Part shown: positions 1 to 11,619 of the stretch, one piece after another
How the letters are laid out: the number at the start of each line of letters is the position of its first letter
How positions within the stretch are numbered: the stretch's first letter is position 1
Source of the DNA: Daphnia carinata
Lineage: Eukaryota > Arthropoda > Branchiopoda > Diplostraca > Daphniidae
Direction: 5' to 3'
DNA: 64,000 bases
Assembly (NCBI RefSeq): GCF_022539665.2
Contig: NC_081332.1
Span: 1,881,773 to 1,945,772 of the forward strand
Notes under the pieces: model-generated
The model's input: only the letters and a program-made list of their open reading frames with translations
What the model was told of the DNA's origin: nothing
Databases searched by the model: none
Translations under genes and position numbers: made by a program

Positions 1-3
1 TTA

Positions 4-27
4 GAAGAAGAAGAAGAAGAAGAAGAA
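4..27. repeat. GAA trinucleotide microsatellite
   Basis: About eight GAA units lie upstream of the homeobox gene start codon, probably in its 5' UTR or promoter. Confidence 0.8.
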
Positions 28-108
28 CTATAGCTGGGCTAGTGTATAGCCGTGCCACTCTATTCGGCTCGCATTCAGTAGTTTGATAGACACTTGAGCA
101 GGGCGGTC

Positions 109-1904
109 ATGGCGTCCTATACGTTGCGCATCAACCAGCCAGCGACGGCCCAGCATCACCACCACCACGCCAGTGGCCAAGTGATCGGCGGATCGGCGGC
201 CAATTATTTCAACGCCAGTGGTCACAATCTCGGCCCGTCGTCGAATTGCGCGTCGGGCACGGATCTGTTGGCCGTCAACACCTACCTGGAACGATTCTCG
301 AGCGGTGGGAATAGCACGCCCGCCATGGCCTATCAGCCGGACGTGACGGTGATGGCCAGTGACAAGTTTAGCAATTTCTACATGAACAATAATAACAACA
401 ACAACAACCACAGCTCGGCTGGCAATTATCAGAGAATAACGCCGTCGATGGAGAGCCAACAACAACAACAACAGAGTGATTATTTCTTGCCGTATCTTGG
501 CGGATCGCATCAGCAACAGCAGCAGATGGCTTCCCTGCAACAGCAACAGATCCACCAACAACACCAACAGCACCAACAGCACCAGGAACAACAACAACAG
601 CAACAACAATCGTTACTGGCCCAAGATCAGCAATGGCCCGTGATGCCTTACGACAATTGCGCAGCGGCAGCGGCGGCTGCGGCGGCCGCCGCCGCCGCCG
701 CTGACACGCTCAAAAGGTTCTCCGTGACGCGTCTCATTCAACATCATCATCACCATCATCATCCGATGGAATCGCCTTCGTTAATAGGAGGTGCTAGATC
801 GTCTGCCGCGGGGCCCGGTTGCGACCCGTTAATTCCCGCCGTCGGTGTAGCCGTTCCTTCCGCCAACCAATCGCCCACGTCGGTCCACGCGCACGGACTG
901 ATGCCCTCGGTCAGGGACGATTCGGAGACATCATCGCACGCCACCGATAAAAGCGACGGCAAGTCCGCTTGTAATAAAATCAAGAAAATCAAATTTTAAT
1001 GCCATGTTAAATTGAATTGAATTACAGATGAATCTGAAGCCGGTGGCGATCTTGCCAACAAGAGCTGCGCTAAGAAGCGGAGCAGTTCGTCATCGTCTTC
1101 GCCTTCGTCGCCGTTGATGTCGCACCATCAACGTCACCATCCTCATCACTCGATGTCCAGCGTGTCGTCGTCGAGTGGCGGCGGCAGCAAAAAACCTCGT
1201 CGCAACCGGACGACGTTCACCAGCGCTCAGCTGTCGGCATTGGAGAAAGTCTTTGAGAGGACCCACTACCCCGACGCTTTCGTACGTGAAGATTTGGCCA
1301 AGCGGGTCAGCCTCAGCGAAGCCAGAGTTCAAGTACGTTTCTCTTTTTCTTTTGTGCCTTTGATTATTATTATTACTACGCGTTGCCATGTGTCGATGTC
1401 AAGAGCCGGCCAGTGTAAACGACCCAAAGTGCGCGCATGCAAAAAAAAAAAATAATAATAAATGACGTCCTTCATTCAATCCCCCCCCCCCACCCAGTTT
1501 GTCTGTGAACAAACAAAAAAAATGGAGAAAACAATCCTTCATTTATTTCTCCGTGTTCTATTTCCCTACTGTCACAAAATGAAGACACGCACACAAAATA
1601 TTATTCATTTTGAAAAGCAAAAAGAAGGGGAGTAAAATAACATTTGATAAATGGATGAGAAAATGGAGGGGAAAATACGTTTGTTTTTTTTTGCTCGTGA
1701 ATTTTTCGGCCAAAGTGAAGTGACAACTGTTGGCTGCCTTATGCTTAATGAAGCCAAGACAAATGTTGTTTCCCTTTTCTTTTTTTTTAACTGTCGACTT
1801 TTAACAGTTCACTCTCGATCTTATTGGCCCCCCCCTCCCTCCTCGTCTTTTTTTCTTACGTCCGCCTCTCTAAACGTGCCGGCATCGTTTTTCTTAAGTT
1901 TGGT

Positions 1905-1937
<33 letters not shown>

Positions 1938-4900
1938 GCCATTTCTTCCGTTCATCCGGTGTTTCAAAACGAACGAGATAACAAACGAAGGCAGGAGAAA
2001 TTTAAAACAACAACAAAAAAAAAAAAAATTGGTCGGTCGGCCGGATTCTTAACTGGGGGGGGGGGGGGGGGGGGGGTCATTGAGGACGTTTGTTCAAAAC
2101 GTTTCGCTAAAAAAGATACAACTCGAGATTTTCTTTTCTTTTTTTTTTTTTCTCCATATGGGTGTCGCTTTTAAATTTGCATACGATACAGCCATTGAGA
2201 AATAGAATCAAAAAGGTTCTATTTCCAGATTCCTCAGCGTCTACGGAAATGCAAAACAACACCCCGCCGTTTCGATTCAATCGTCATTTTTGGGATGACC
2301 GACGATATCAACGTCGTTCCAATTTGAATTCTCTCTCCCATTGCCTCTCAAAGATGTTCTTGCTAAAAAACTAAAATGGATTGAGGGGACTCAGACAACG
2401 GCAGTTTATAGCCGCGCAATCGATCGTCACTCGATCCGACTTCTTTTTTTCGCATCAGTTATCAAGAGAACGTTCGTTTTTTTGATTCTTTTCCCGTTTC
2501 GGTAGTTTTCATCTCGATTACGTTTGTCTGCGTGATTTCTTGTTGTTCAGTGTGTTCACAGATTTTTTTTTTTGGGGGGGGGGGGGAAGAAATCGAGTGA
2601 ATATCACCCGATCTCAAGTTTTCTCGAACGATTTGCGCACCGTCAGCGATAAAGCGCTGCGCGTTATTAGTAATGCGACTCCTCTTTCCACTTTCTGAGC
2701 TGGTGGCGATGTGTTTTTTTAAACGAATTCGCAAGAATAAAAAATCGAAATTTTTTTTCTTGAAAATTTCGTTGAAGACGTGACGACATTGGGAAGCGCG
2801 AGCCACTTCACTTTAACCGAACGAAAGATGCGAACGCGCACCGCGCAACATAGTTCGTCGATAATAAACGAGCTCTTATTTCAATGTAAAAAGCGGCCAC
2901 CGCAGAATTATTATTATTATTATTTTTTTTTTTTTTCACAACTTGTTTCTTGTATTTCGCCGTTATTTTTTTAAGATTTTTTTTTTTTTTTTTTTTTTAT
3001 TATTGACTTTCTTTTTTTTCTTTCCAATGAGAAACTGTCAATAGGTCAATGGGATCAGATGATTGCGATGGCTCGCGAGCGGCCCTCGTCAATCTCGTTC
3101 AATGCTAAATAGCGTCATTATCGCTTTAATGTAATCTAACCTTTTTTTTTTTTTACATCGTGCGTCAATAGCGCTTCGTGTTTATTTGAATGTATAAAAT
3201 CATTTACATGTTGCCATTTCGAACAGCCACCTCCCCCCCCCCCCCAAGGTTAAAAAGCAATCGAAATTCTAATTTGTTCATTATTTTTGGGGACTGTGTT
3301 TTTGCGATGTCCTCCACTTGATTTGGTCGTGGTCATGGTTACACGTGCTTTGATTTTTTTTTTATTGCAAATTGATTGCAGATTTTTATGGGCAGGGGAT
3401 TTGATACCATAACATTTGACAGGGGCCAAAGGTTTAATGTCTACATCAAATTATAGCCACACACGGGTTCTCCTTTTTTAGCCGGGAATGGAGAGCTCAA
3501 AACGTCTTGACATAATAAAACTCGGCCAATGGATTGGCGTACGAGCTGGGCGCCGCCAGGATAGGCAGACGACTTTGTCGTTATTTCTTTAAAAAAAAAT
3601 ATTTTTTTAATGTTTAAATTCTTCTTCTTTTTTTTTATGTGTCTGTGGGAGGAGAAGAGGAAGGAATTGTACGTCCCGCCTATCTTTTTCGTCGGTATCT
3701 GACGCACCCCCCGCAGTTTTTGAACAGTAGACATGAGGACAGCGGGTGGGAGGGGATACTTTTCTTATTTTCTTCCGACAAACGACGGCATTCCGCCCAT
3801 CCGGCCACCCACACCCCTCGCGAGAAACATGGGGTCTCTCTCATTCTGCTTGTTCCTTTTTTCTTTATTTTTCCTCTTCTCTTCGCTGCTGGCGCACCGT
3901 CGGTCGGCTGACACGCACCCATCAACTGTCTCCTCCAATTAGAGCCATTCACTTGGGCGATATATTTAGAGTGAGACGGTGCCATGGGAAAACAAAACAA
4001 CAACGAAAAAAAAAAACTGCGCCAAACCAAAAGAAACGGAAAACAATTCCGTGCGCTTCTCCAACATTTCGTTTTGATTTTGTCATTCGTCATTTTGAAA
4101 GAAAAAGATGAGAATAAAATCAAAACTTTGCGATTTGCAGGTGTGGTTTCAAAATCGGCGGGCTAAATTCAGACGAAACGAACGATCGCTTCAATCACCG
4201 TCGGCCACCAGCGTGGCAACGTCGCCCATCCACCGGGTTGCGACGGCCGTTTCATCGTCCTCGTCGTCGTTCTCGTCGTCGTCGATGACGTCGCCGCCTG
4301 TGAGCGGCGCCAAATCACCGTCGGACGTGAGCGCGTCCGACCAGGCGTCTTTCGCAGCCCGAACGGCCCCCACCGTCCCGTCGCCCAGCAGCTGTACGTT
4401 TACATTTGAACAAAAGGCATTTAGGGCCTTTTGTTGATTCAAATCAAATAGCTCTTCTCTCTCTCTCTCTCTTTCAAAAAGAAAACAATCGTCTATGTTC
4501 CCTTTGTTGCTTTTAGTCGATGGACTGTACGCGGTAGGCAGCTGGAAGGCCAGCAGTGCAGCCCTGACGGCCCACTCTTCGCCGTCCGGTAGTAGCGCGT
4601 CGCCGTCGAGTCATCATGCCGCCGCCTTGGCTCTCATGCAGTCGAGTAAGTCTCTCTCTCTCTTTTTTGCTTCCTTTGTTCGTTTGTGTGATTGAGTTCT
4701 CCTATCCCCCCACCCCCACATCTTCGCTAATTAATGGTGATATGCAAAAGAGCCTACTGGCATCCGTTAGATTTTTTTGGTTTTACTTGTTTCTCCTCTT
4801 TCACGTCACTGTCGTTGGCCATGTGCGACGACTTCACGGCCTTCCATTTTTTTTTTTTTTGTAAAGGCGGCTCTCTTGTGCCTTTGACTTGACGTGCGCC

Positions 4901-5130
4901 CAACAGGTGCCGAATTAAGTTTACGCTCGCTGTTAAAATTCCTCAGCTTTACTGTGAATTCATTGATTTAAAATCGTAAGACCCTCATCACCATTTTTTT
5001 TAAATTTTATTTAAATGCCCGTTGTCCGTTTTCTGTTTGGCCAGCAGGTTTCTCGTCGATGTACCCCAACCCGATGCCAACCTGCAATTACGGATTGGCG
5101 TCGCTTCGCTACTCTGGCGGTATCAACTAG
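109..5130 (+). CDS. Prrx: Prrx-type paired-like homeobox transcription factor (5 exons)
   Basis: Exons 109-970, 1028-1332, 4141-4393, 4517-4645 and 5048-5130 join in frame to 543 aa. ATG 109 is used because an in-frame TAG lies at 79-81 and the context (GTCATGG) is good. The homeodomain, [36 protein letters not shown], is split by an intron between Q and V at the classic homeodomain position. It matches the paired-related (Prrx) class better than Rx, Unc-4 or Dmbx. A conserved PRX/eh1-like motif, KRFSVTRLI, lies at about residues 202-210 and supports Prrx. The long N-terminal arm is rich in His, Gln, Asn and Ala runs. The expected product is a nuclear DNA-binding regulator. No complete C-terminal OAR domain is seen; the tail ends [13 protein letters not shown], which may be an OAR remnant. 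Confidence 0.88.
1333..4140 (+). other. Intron 2 of the Prrx gene
   Basis: This 2.8-kb intron interrupts the homeodomain. It starts GTACGT and ends TTTGCAG. It is crowded with poly-T/poly-A runs and with poly-C/poly-G tracts (about 2056-2076, 2573-2586, 3232-3245). The small open frames in it are low-complexity translations. I see no embedded gene. Confidence 0.7.
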
Positions 5131-5670
5131 ACACAAACTCTCCCTACGAGTTAAGTAAAAATTTGACAAACCAAATGAAACAAGATCGATAAACAAAAAA
5201 CAAAAAAAAAAAAAATTACGACGTTATGCAATTTATAGATACTTGTTGCTGTATTGACGGATATATTTTTTTTTTTCGTTTGATTTTATTCCCCCCCCCC
5301 CACCCCTTCCGCCAAATGTTTTTTTTTTTCTCTCTTCCCCCTTTGATTATTATAACATTGTTGATAATTCTTTGGCCTTGGCACACAACGACAGAGGGAA
5401 AACAAATCCTTCATTTTCTTTTCAAATCTTGTCATTCTCTTGTCTCGTTGTGTGTTCCTTTTTTTTTAATTATTATTATTACAAAAATTGGCATATACAA
5501 AATACACTACATCATGCGCGTCGTCGTGATTGCTGGAATGACTAGGTGTCCGATGATGTAAAAGAAAGCAGTTTTAAAAAGCCAATGGAGAAAGAAAAAG
5601 AGATCTTCAAATCTTGAATCTCTTTCTCTTTTTACCTTTGCGCAATTCTTTTATTTAATTTTTTTTTTTT
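5131..5670. other. Convergent intergenic region, Prrx to SCYL3
   Basis: This 540-bp gap lies between two tail-to-tail genes and holds both 3' UTRs. A minus-strand AATAAA near 5650 could serve SCYL3. The rest is poly-A, poly-C and poly-T. No coding sequence is seen. Confidence 0.5.
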
Positions 5671-7997
5671 TTAGTCATCCCAATTCCAGCCATCAACATC
5701 GTCTTTCTCCTCTTGCGATTGCACGTTGAAATCCAATCCGTTGGATACGGTCGGCACGGCCATCGGTTCGGCTACCGGAGCGAAAATGGCCGGAGTGGAC
5801 GTGATCGTCGGTTCCATGTCGGCGAAGTAATCGATCTCGTCTTCGCGCGATTTGATTTGAATTTCAAGCGCCGACAAGTCGCTCACCAGCGGCTTCTTGG
5901 TCGTGGCTCTCGCTGGACTCTGCAGCTCTTGTTTCCTTCCAGGCAAAGAAGAAGAAGCCAAGGTTGAATCGAAGGGCACAAGTGGATTCGATCCTTCATC
6001 TTTATCGTCTTCGCAAACTTCTTCTTCTTCTTCAGCTTCCCAATCGGACCAGTGCTCATCCGCGTCCGTCTTCTCCAGCAGAGAATGGACCCCGTCTTCT
6101 CCCCCATCGGGTTCGTGACGTTCGGGTAGCGCTCGAACGTGGACCACGGCGTTGGCATTCGATTTCTTCCTGACCATTTCCAGGACTTTGGCTGGTCGCA
6201 TTTCACTTTCCTGGAGAGAGTTAAAAAAAAAAAAAACCACAGATCAACGTGTGTGCGTTGTAGTTTTTTTTTTTTTTTTTTTTGGCTATTTACCTTGGGC
6301 ATCCCATTGGTGAACAGTTTGAGTCTCGTACCACCGATAACGGTGGATCCGCCGAGGATGGGAACAAGGCAAGCCAAAGCTTTCAAGGTGGCCGCCACGA
6401 CCGTGTCGTCTGTGTCTTTGATGCCTAAAAGCAACTGGCAGCAAAAATTCAAAATGGGATGAGAGGATTATGTAGGACGTGGAAGGCCAGTTAACAAGAG
6501 GGGATCGCATAACGCTGCTCGTATACCTCTGGAAGGATGTTATGAACGAGATGGTCTGATTCCATCAGACCGACAAAGTGTGGGAAGTAGTGGAGCAGGA
6601 CCAGCCTAATCTGTGCGTCTCTCACAGGGAAGATACGCGACACGACTGGCAGGACAAACAGCCGGTAGTTGGAGGTGTCAAATAACCCTTGCGTCGAATC
6701 TGTAAAAGAAAATGGTTCATTCTTTAACGAACTTGTCTTGCTGTCATACAACGGGGGATTTTGTTGTCTGGCTCACATCTTACCTGTTCTGGGGATCAAT
6801 AGGTGAGGTAGAAGATGTTGCTGAGCGGCCACGTTAAGCACTACCAAGCGGCTAAGTAGAGAGCTGGCCAATTTGGAGCCGACTACGCTTTCTGGCGTCG
6901 AGTACAGTAGCGTCGGTAAGTCCCTTCGAAATGAAAGCAAAACCGGTTACAGATGATGCGAATAAATCATGTAAACTTTTGTTGATTTACCTGAAAAATT
7001 CTTCCTTTTCTTTTTGGGATTTGATGGAAATTTGAGCTAGAAATTCTTGGGCATGCAAAGGAGGCTGGTCAAAGAATTTATGTCTCGATAGAACTGAAGC
7101 AGTTGGACGCGATTGCGGCGTGACACTTTGCATCTGCTTATTGGCTAAATCGCGGAAGACATCGGCGTCGGTAACGCCAGATTCCACGCACTTGCTTACG
7201 GTCTCTTTGACAAGTTGTCCGAAGGCGAAGATATCTCTTGACGAAACGTTGTCACCACGGAGCAATTTAGTTTTCTTTTCATCTTCCGGGGCGATGGCCT
7301 TTTCGTATCGAAAAGATCTAATCTGATCTAGAAAACCTTCAGTCACCTCAGCAAAACTATGGAAGATCAATTGGTTGTATTACAAATTGGATTTTTAGAT
7401 GTTGTACGCTTATCATACCTGCAGGAAAGATCAAAATAGCCCAACTTCCAGTCTCCTCCGGTAGTGACGAATATTGCATCTTTGCAAAGGTTGTTATGCA
7501 CTATATTAGCCTGCTTACAGGAATATATTTGTTACTGGTTATTTAAAGCCAAACCAATCAATGGCAGTACCTTGGAATGTATGAAATCAAGAGCTGAGAG
7601 AATATTCTGTAATCCACAGCATATTTCCAATTCAGTTTGCTGTAGCAGGACTTGGTTCAGAGGTGTGACATACTCAACAAAAAGATGGACAGTTTCACCT
7701 GCTATACATGAATTCAAGTACTTGAGGATTGACGGATGTCTCAACGTTTTCAATCTCTGTTCCAAAGGAGAGGCTCAATAGACAAATTCTTTTAATAAAG
7801 CTAATTTATCGAACCTCAACCGCACGTTGGAATTCCTTGCTAAGTTGGCCGTAACTTTTTAATTTTCCTGTAAAAACGGACACCTTTTCACTTTCTGAAT
7901 TCTTTTTTGTGGCAGAATGTAATGTCCAAGGTCCTAACTGGGCATAATGTGCATCGTTAACCTGATATTCAGACAAAACACTTGAATCGTTCCCCAT
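5671..7997 (-). CDS. SCYL3: SCY1-like pseudokinase 3 (PACE-1 family), 8 exons
   Basis: Minus-strand exons 7997-7815, 7756-7571, 7510-7419, 7356-6991, 6923-6784, 6699-6527, 6434-6294 and 6210-5671 join in frame to 606 aa. It starts MGNDSSVL, which resembles the N-myristoylatable MG start of human SCYL3. The kinase-like domain has [10 protein letters not shown] and a degenerate catalytic region: the HRD position reads VHNN and the DFG position reads FDLS, as expected for a pseudokinase. HEAT-like repeats follow ([24 protein letters not shown]). The acidic, tryptophan-containing C-terminus (DGWNWDD) is typical of SCYL proteins. Family members act at Golgi and ezrin-linked membranes. It is head-to-head with ETFBKMT. 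Confidence 0.9.
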
Positions 7998-8357
7998 TCT
8001 AAATGTCTCATTAAAACTAACGCAAGGTGACTTAAACTATTACTTCACGAAGTGCTACACAAACACAAGTCACCTGTCAGTTCTATCGGATTTTGGCGGG
8101 ACATCTAACGGTCAATTTTTGAAGTTGTTGAAACATTTGGTTCGTCTGCTCTATTTGTTAAAATAGTTAAAATTGTGCCAGTTATTGGAAGGTTGTGCTC
8201 AAAGCATGCTTAAAGCAACGTTACACGGTTAGTTACGACAGAGCTACAATCATGTGTAATGGTGTACACGAGTGATTCGGCATCATTCGACTGAAAAAGT
8301 CATAAAGGCATAACATACGAACATTTCATCCAGAAACTGTTTTCCGTCTAACTAATC
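7998..8357. promoter_or_regulatory. Putative bidirectional promoter, SCYL3/ETFBKMT
   Basis: Only 360 bp separate the start codons of two divergent genes, so both promoters and 5' UTRs must fit here. I see no obvious TATA box. The assignment rests on geometry. Confidence 0.55.
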
Positions 8358-9249
8358 ATGAATCTGTTTAAGCCTCATCGTCTGCGGCTTTACCGCGACG
8401 GAGTTATGTTTTCTGAAAGAAATGTATCTCAGCGAAGTCATTCGTACTCAAATTATCGAGAGTTAATAGAGAGTTACACTGCTATCTCTGATAAACATTT
8501 GACTCCAGAAATCAAACTGAGGCTAATTACACGTGAATGTCATGCATGGAACGAACCAGTTGAAAACAACTCCAAGCATCCACTAGGTGAGCCATTTTGG
8601 GCATTCTACTGGCCAGGAGGACAAGCACTTTCTAGGTATGGCTATTGGATCTTAGTAACATGTAATTTCGTATGGCAATCATACACTTAAAGCAATTTAC
8701 AGTGACATTATAGAAAATTAGGTATATTCTAGATAACCCTTCAGTAACCAGAGGAAAACGTGTGCTGGATTTCGGATCTGGAAGTGGGGCACTTTCTATT
8801 GCTGCATTGAAATCAGGAGCCAAGTCAGCAGTAGCAAACGATATAGATCACAGTCAGTGGAAAAGTTGATACTATTTTTCCAAACAAATATTTGAAATAT
8901 GCTTCTATTTTTAGTGGCCATTGCAGCTTCACAGTTGAATGCACAGATCAACGCAGTTGACCTGAAATTCAGCGAGGACAATTTAATCGGCAGTGATTGC
9001 ATGGATTATGATTTAATTCTTGTCGGAGACATGCTATATGATACAACTCTCTCGAATTCTATAGCAACTTGGTTACTGAACCTCCGCTCGGCCAACAAGA
9101 AAGTTCTTGTCGGTGATCCTGGTCGAGGACCTGTTGGTACCTCATCCGTATTGGCCCAGTTGTGTCGCCTTGCAAAATACGAACTGGATACAGTCACCAA
9201 AAGAGACAATTATGGATTTCATCAAGCTCATGTCTTTACCCTTCTTTAA
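8358..9249 (+). CDS. ETFBKMT: ETFB lysine methyltransferase (METTL20 type), 3 exons
   Basis: Exons 8358-8635, 8722-8852 and 8915-9249 give 247 aa. The order of motifs matches ETFBKMT: LTPEIKLRLIT, then WAFYWPGGQALSRY, then the SAM-binding loop LDFGSGSGALSIAALKSGA, then NDID, VGDMLYD and GDPGRG. Family members are seven-beta-strand methyltransferases that modify lysines of the mitochondrial electron-transfer flavoprotein beta subunit. The N-terminus is basic (FKPHRLRLYR), consistent with a mitochondrial presequence. A polyadenylation signal AATAAA at 9470-9475 would place its 3' UTR antisense to the last SETD9 exon. Confidence 0.92.
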
Positions 9250-9258
9250 CAATGTTTC

Positions 9259-10423
9259 TCAAGCATGCACCACAGTGTAGTAAGTTGAAAACATTTCTGT
9301 ATCAACTGCAATGTCCTTCACAGCAACGAGTGCTACGAGCCTCAAAAAATCTGCCCGATTCCATTCTGAAGAGCTATAATAGATATTTGGCAGGTAGCGT
9401 CTCAACTCAATTGGAAACCTATCCAGTGGAAGATCACACTCTTGATAGGCGACGTTGCAGGGAAAATCTAATAAAACATCACAAACGTAACCGTGTGCAT
9501 TGAATCAGAATGTGAGGATTTCGAAGGTATGTGCACGTATGATTTACCTGGTGTCTCATTATTAACATATTGTCCACAGTTAAGGGGATTGATAAGGTCT
9601 CCTGTTAACCAGCTTAAATCAGCAGGAAAGAAAGGCCAACGCAGATCTCGGTGTACACAAGACCTGTTTTCGTTACAAAATTATACTCATTAAACGATAG
9701 TCCAGGGTGCTATGGCACCCTTTCGGCATACGTATTTTCTACTTGAAAATCATGCGCGAAATACCGCTGTCCTTCCCGTCCAGGTGCAGTCCGTCAATAC
9801 AACGGAAAATGAACGGATTGCCAATCGATTGTAGAAGCAAAGGTTCTGTACCTCTATAAATGGTCCCTGAAAAAAGAAAAAAATTATTATCCAAACATGT
9901 TGCAAATTTCAGCCCTTTCATTGGCAATAAAAACCTGGATAAAAAGCAACTATAGACCCTGCTGCAACAATGCCATGAGTCACAAAAACTCCCATGCCAG
10001 CCCCAGGTATAGTACTTTTTTTTAGCTGAACAGTGTAGCCGAACATGCTTTCCATTACCTAGACAAAGGAAATCTAAGCTGGTTAAATTACAAACTATTG
10101 CTTTTTTTTTAATGAGTAAACTGGGATCTACCTTCAGTGATTCTATTGGTTTCTTCTTTGCAAGCCCATTACTTAAGTTTTCATGTAGAGATGCAGAAAA
10201 ATGAAATAATGTGCTAATAATGGCATCATCTGAAACAATTTTGTCATCTACTTTGCCCACTGAACGATGGCTTCTGAACAATGCGTGAACCAGTTAAACT
10301 TCAAGCTTTGAAGTAAAATAGAAGAGTTCCGTACTTCTCTTTTAAGTTGAGCGCAATCCATGGAACAAATCGAAAGCGGTACGACAACCATTTTTTTCTC
10401 ACCAAATGCCAGAATCCTTTCAT
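9259..10423 (-). CDS. SETD9: SET domain-containing protein 9, 6 exons
   Basis: Minus-strand exons 10423-10335, 10273-10132, 10058-9935, 9866-9743, 9663-9548 and 9467-9259 join in frame to 267 aa. The N-terminus has YRFRFVPWIALNL, a SETD9 hallmark. The SET core follows: GAGMGVFVTHG, AFYPGTIYRGTEPLLLQSIG, NPFIFRCIDG, NPLNCGQYVNN, FPIELRRYLPNI and a final FSTYYTV. Length matches the mammalian proteins. SETD9 is an uncharacterised putative methyltransferase. Most of the gene is hidden in short open stretches, so it is easily missed without assembling exons. It faces ETFBKMT tail-to-tail. Confidence 0.9.
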
Positions 10424-10974
10424 AATTTCGTGTTGGCAATGGTGGACAATACACAGTTCGCTATACTGAACTATAACTTAACCACACGACGACCATAGAA
10501 AATAAAAGTGAAAAAAAGATATGACTAGTATTAAATTTAAATATCAGAATTGAAAACAAAGTGTTATTTCGTCTGCTTACACAAAAGGTTGCCAAACCCA
10601 TATTTTTAGACGATCTCATCGTTTCTCTTAATTTCTTGGAGAACTCGACTACAGGAAAAATTAAAATCTAAGTCGGAAATTTAATTGTAAACTATTTTTA
10701 TTATTAGAATTATTATTCTTCTTCTCTACAGTGGCAGATCGAATTTACAGTATTGCTCTTCGTCGAGATTACTCTTCAAAGGGCGGAAAAACAACGTACA
10801 GTCAAAGGTTTTGACTTTGAAGTTAATAGTACGTTACGCATAAATTTTGTATACCTTAAATCAGCAACACGAAACGAGGCCTCAGTTAACCTGAACAGCC
10901 AGTTGTAGAACAGCTGTTTACCGATCAAAAATTCTAAACTATAATATGGTGGTCCCAACACGCTGCTTATTGTA
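10424..10974. other. Intergenic, SETD9 5' flank
   Basis: About 550 bp lie between the SETD9 start and the tRNA gene. The stretch is AT-rich. A 61-codon minus-strand open frame (10776-10961) has no recognisable family or splice context, so I do not call it. Confidence 0.4.
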
Positions 10975-11045
10975 TCCCATATGGTCTAGTGGCTAGGATA
11001 CTTGGCTTTCACCCAAGAGGCTCGGGTTCGATTCCCGGTATGGGA
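10975..11045 (+). tRNA. tRNA-Glu (anticodon TTC)
   Basis: A 71-nt cloverleaf has a 7-bp acceptor stem (TCCCATA/TATGGGA), a D-arm with GGTCTAGTGG (box A), an anticodon loop CTTTCAC containing TTC, and a T-arm GGGTTCGATTCCC (box B). A run of six T begins at 11048, shortly after the 3' end, and would act as a Pol III terminator. Nearly all stem positions pair, so it looks functional. Confidence 0.95.
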
Positions 11046-11230
11046 AGTTTTTTCTTCAAAATTCTGGCTAATTTTGCAGTCAGATTTTATACGAAAACAT
11101 TCAGTTCATTTATATTTTAAAATCTATAAGCCCAATCTAAAAAAACTTTAATTTTCTTGATTGTTGTTTAATTTTTAATCTAGTTCATATCGTTTTTCCC
11201 ATATTTGTAAAAGAAAAAAAAATATTGAAA

Positions 11231-11411
11231 AGTCGGGCTTATTTTGTCGGGCTTATTTTTCAAAATCCGTAAAATTGGGAATCTTCCAAAATTTCCTATT
11301 ATAACGCAAAATTTAACGCTGATTTCGAAAAATGAACTTATTTTTATGTCAAACTTATATGGCAATCCGTTTATCCCAAAAATTAAAAAAAATATCGGCC
11401 TTTTTTTCTGA
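11231..11411. repeat. Dispersed AT-rich element, copy 1
   Basis: Segment A (11231-11334, beginning AGTCGGGCTTATTTTGTCGG) is repeated in direct orientation at 15173-15291. Segment B (11359-11408, ATGGCAATCCG..ATATCGGCC) is present at 15124-15170 in inverted orientation. Both halves are diverged but easy to align by eye. Confidence 0.65.
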
Positions 11412-11619
11412 TTGACTGCTCTCGCCACCTCGCGGTCAGATTTCTAGGTAATTCTTTACATACATTCACCGAATTTTTCTGCTGCATCGTGCTAGTGTTG
11501 CAGTGCACTTTGCGGTTGCCAAACGTCTATTTCGTCATACTGTGGTTTCACCACATCTGCCATTTGTAGCAATTGTAGATATTGTCCATAATAAGTTTTC
11601 ATGTTTACATTCTTGCCAG

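Noticed and set aside
94-108. Start of Prrx at a TTG codon upstream of ATG 109
   Set aside because: A non-ATG start is unnecessary; ATG 109 has a good context and follows an in-frame stop.
28-609. Long minus-strand open frame opposite the Prrx first exon
   Set aside because: It is the antisense image of Gln/His/Asn codon runs (Leu, Val and His repeats) and has no motif. The plus-strand frame explains the sequence.
7464-7781. Plus-strand open frame within SCYL3
   Set aside because: It is a shadow of SCYL3 exons on the minus strand, which give a continuous family match.
9162-9693. Plus-strand open frames after ETFBKMT
   Set aside because: They are antisense to the last two SETD9 exons, whose minus-strand translation matches SETD9 closely.
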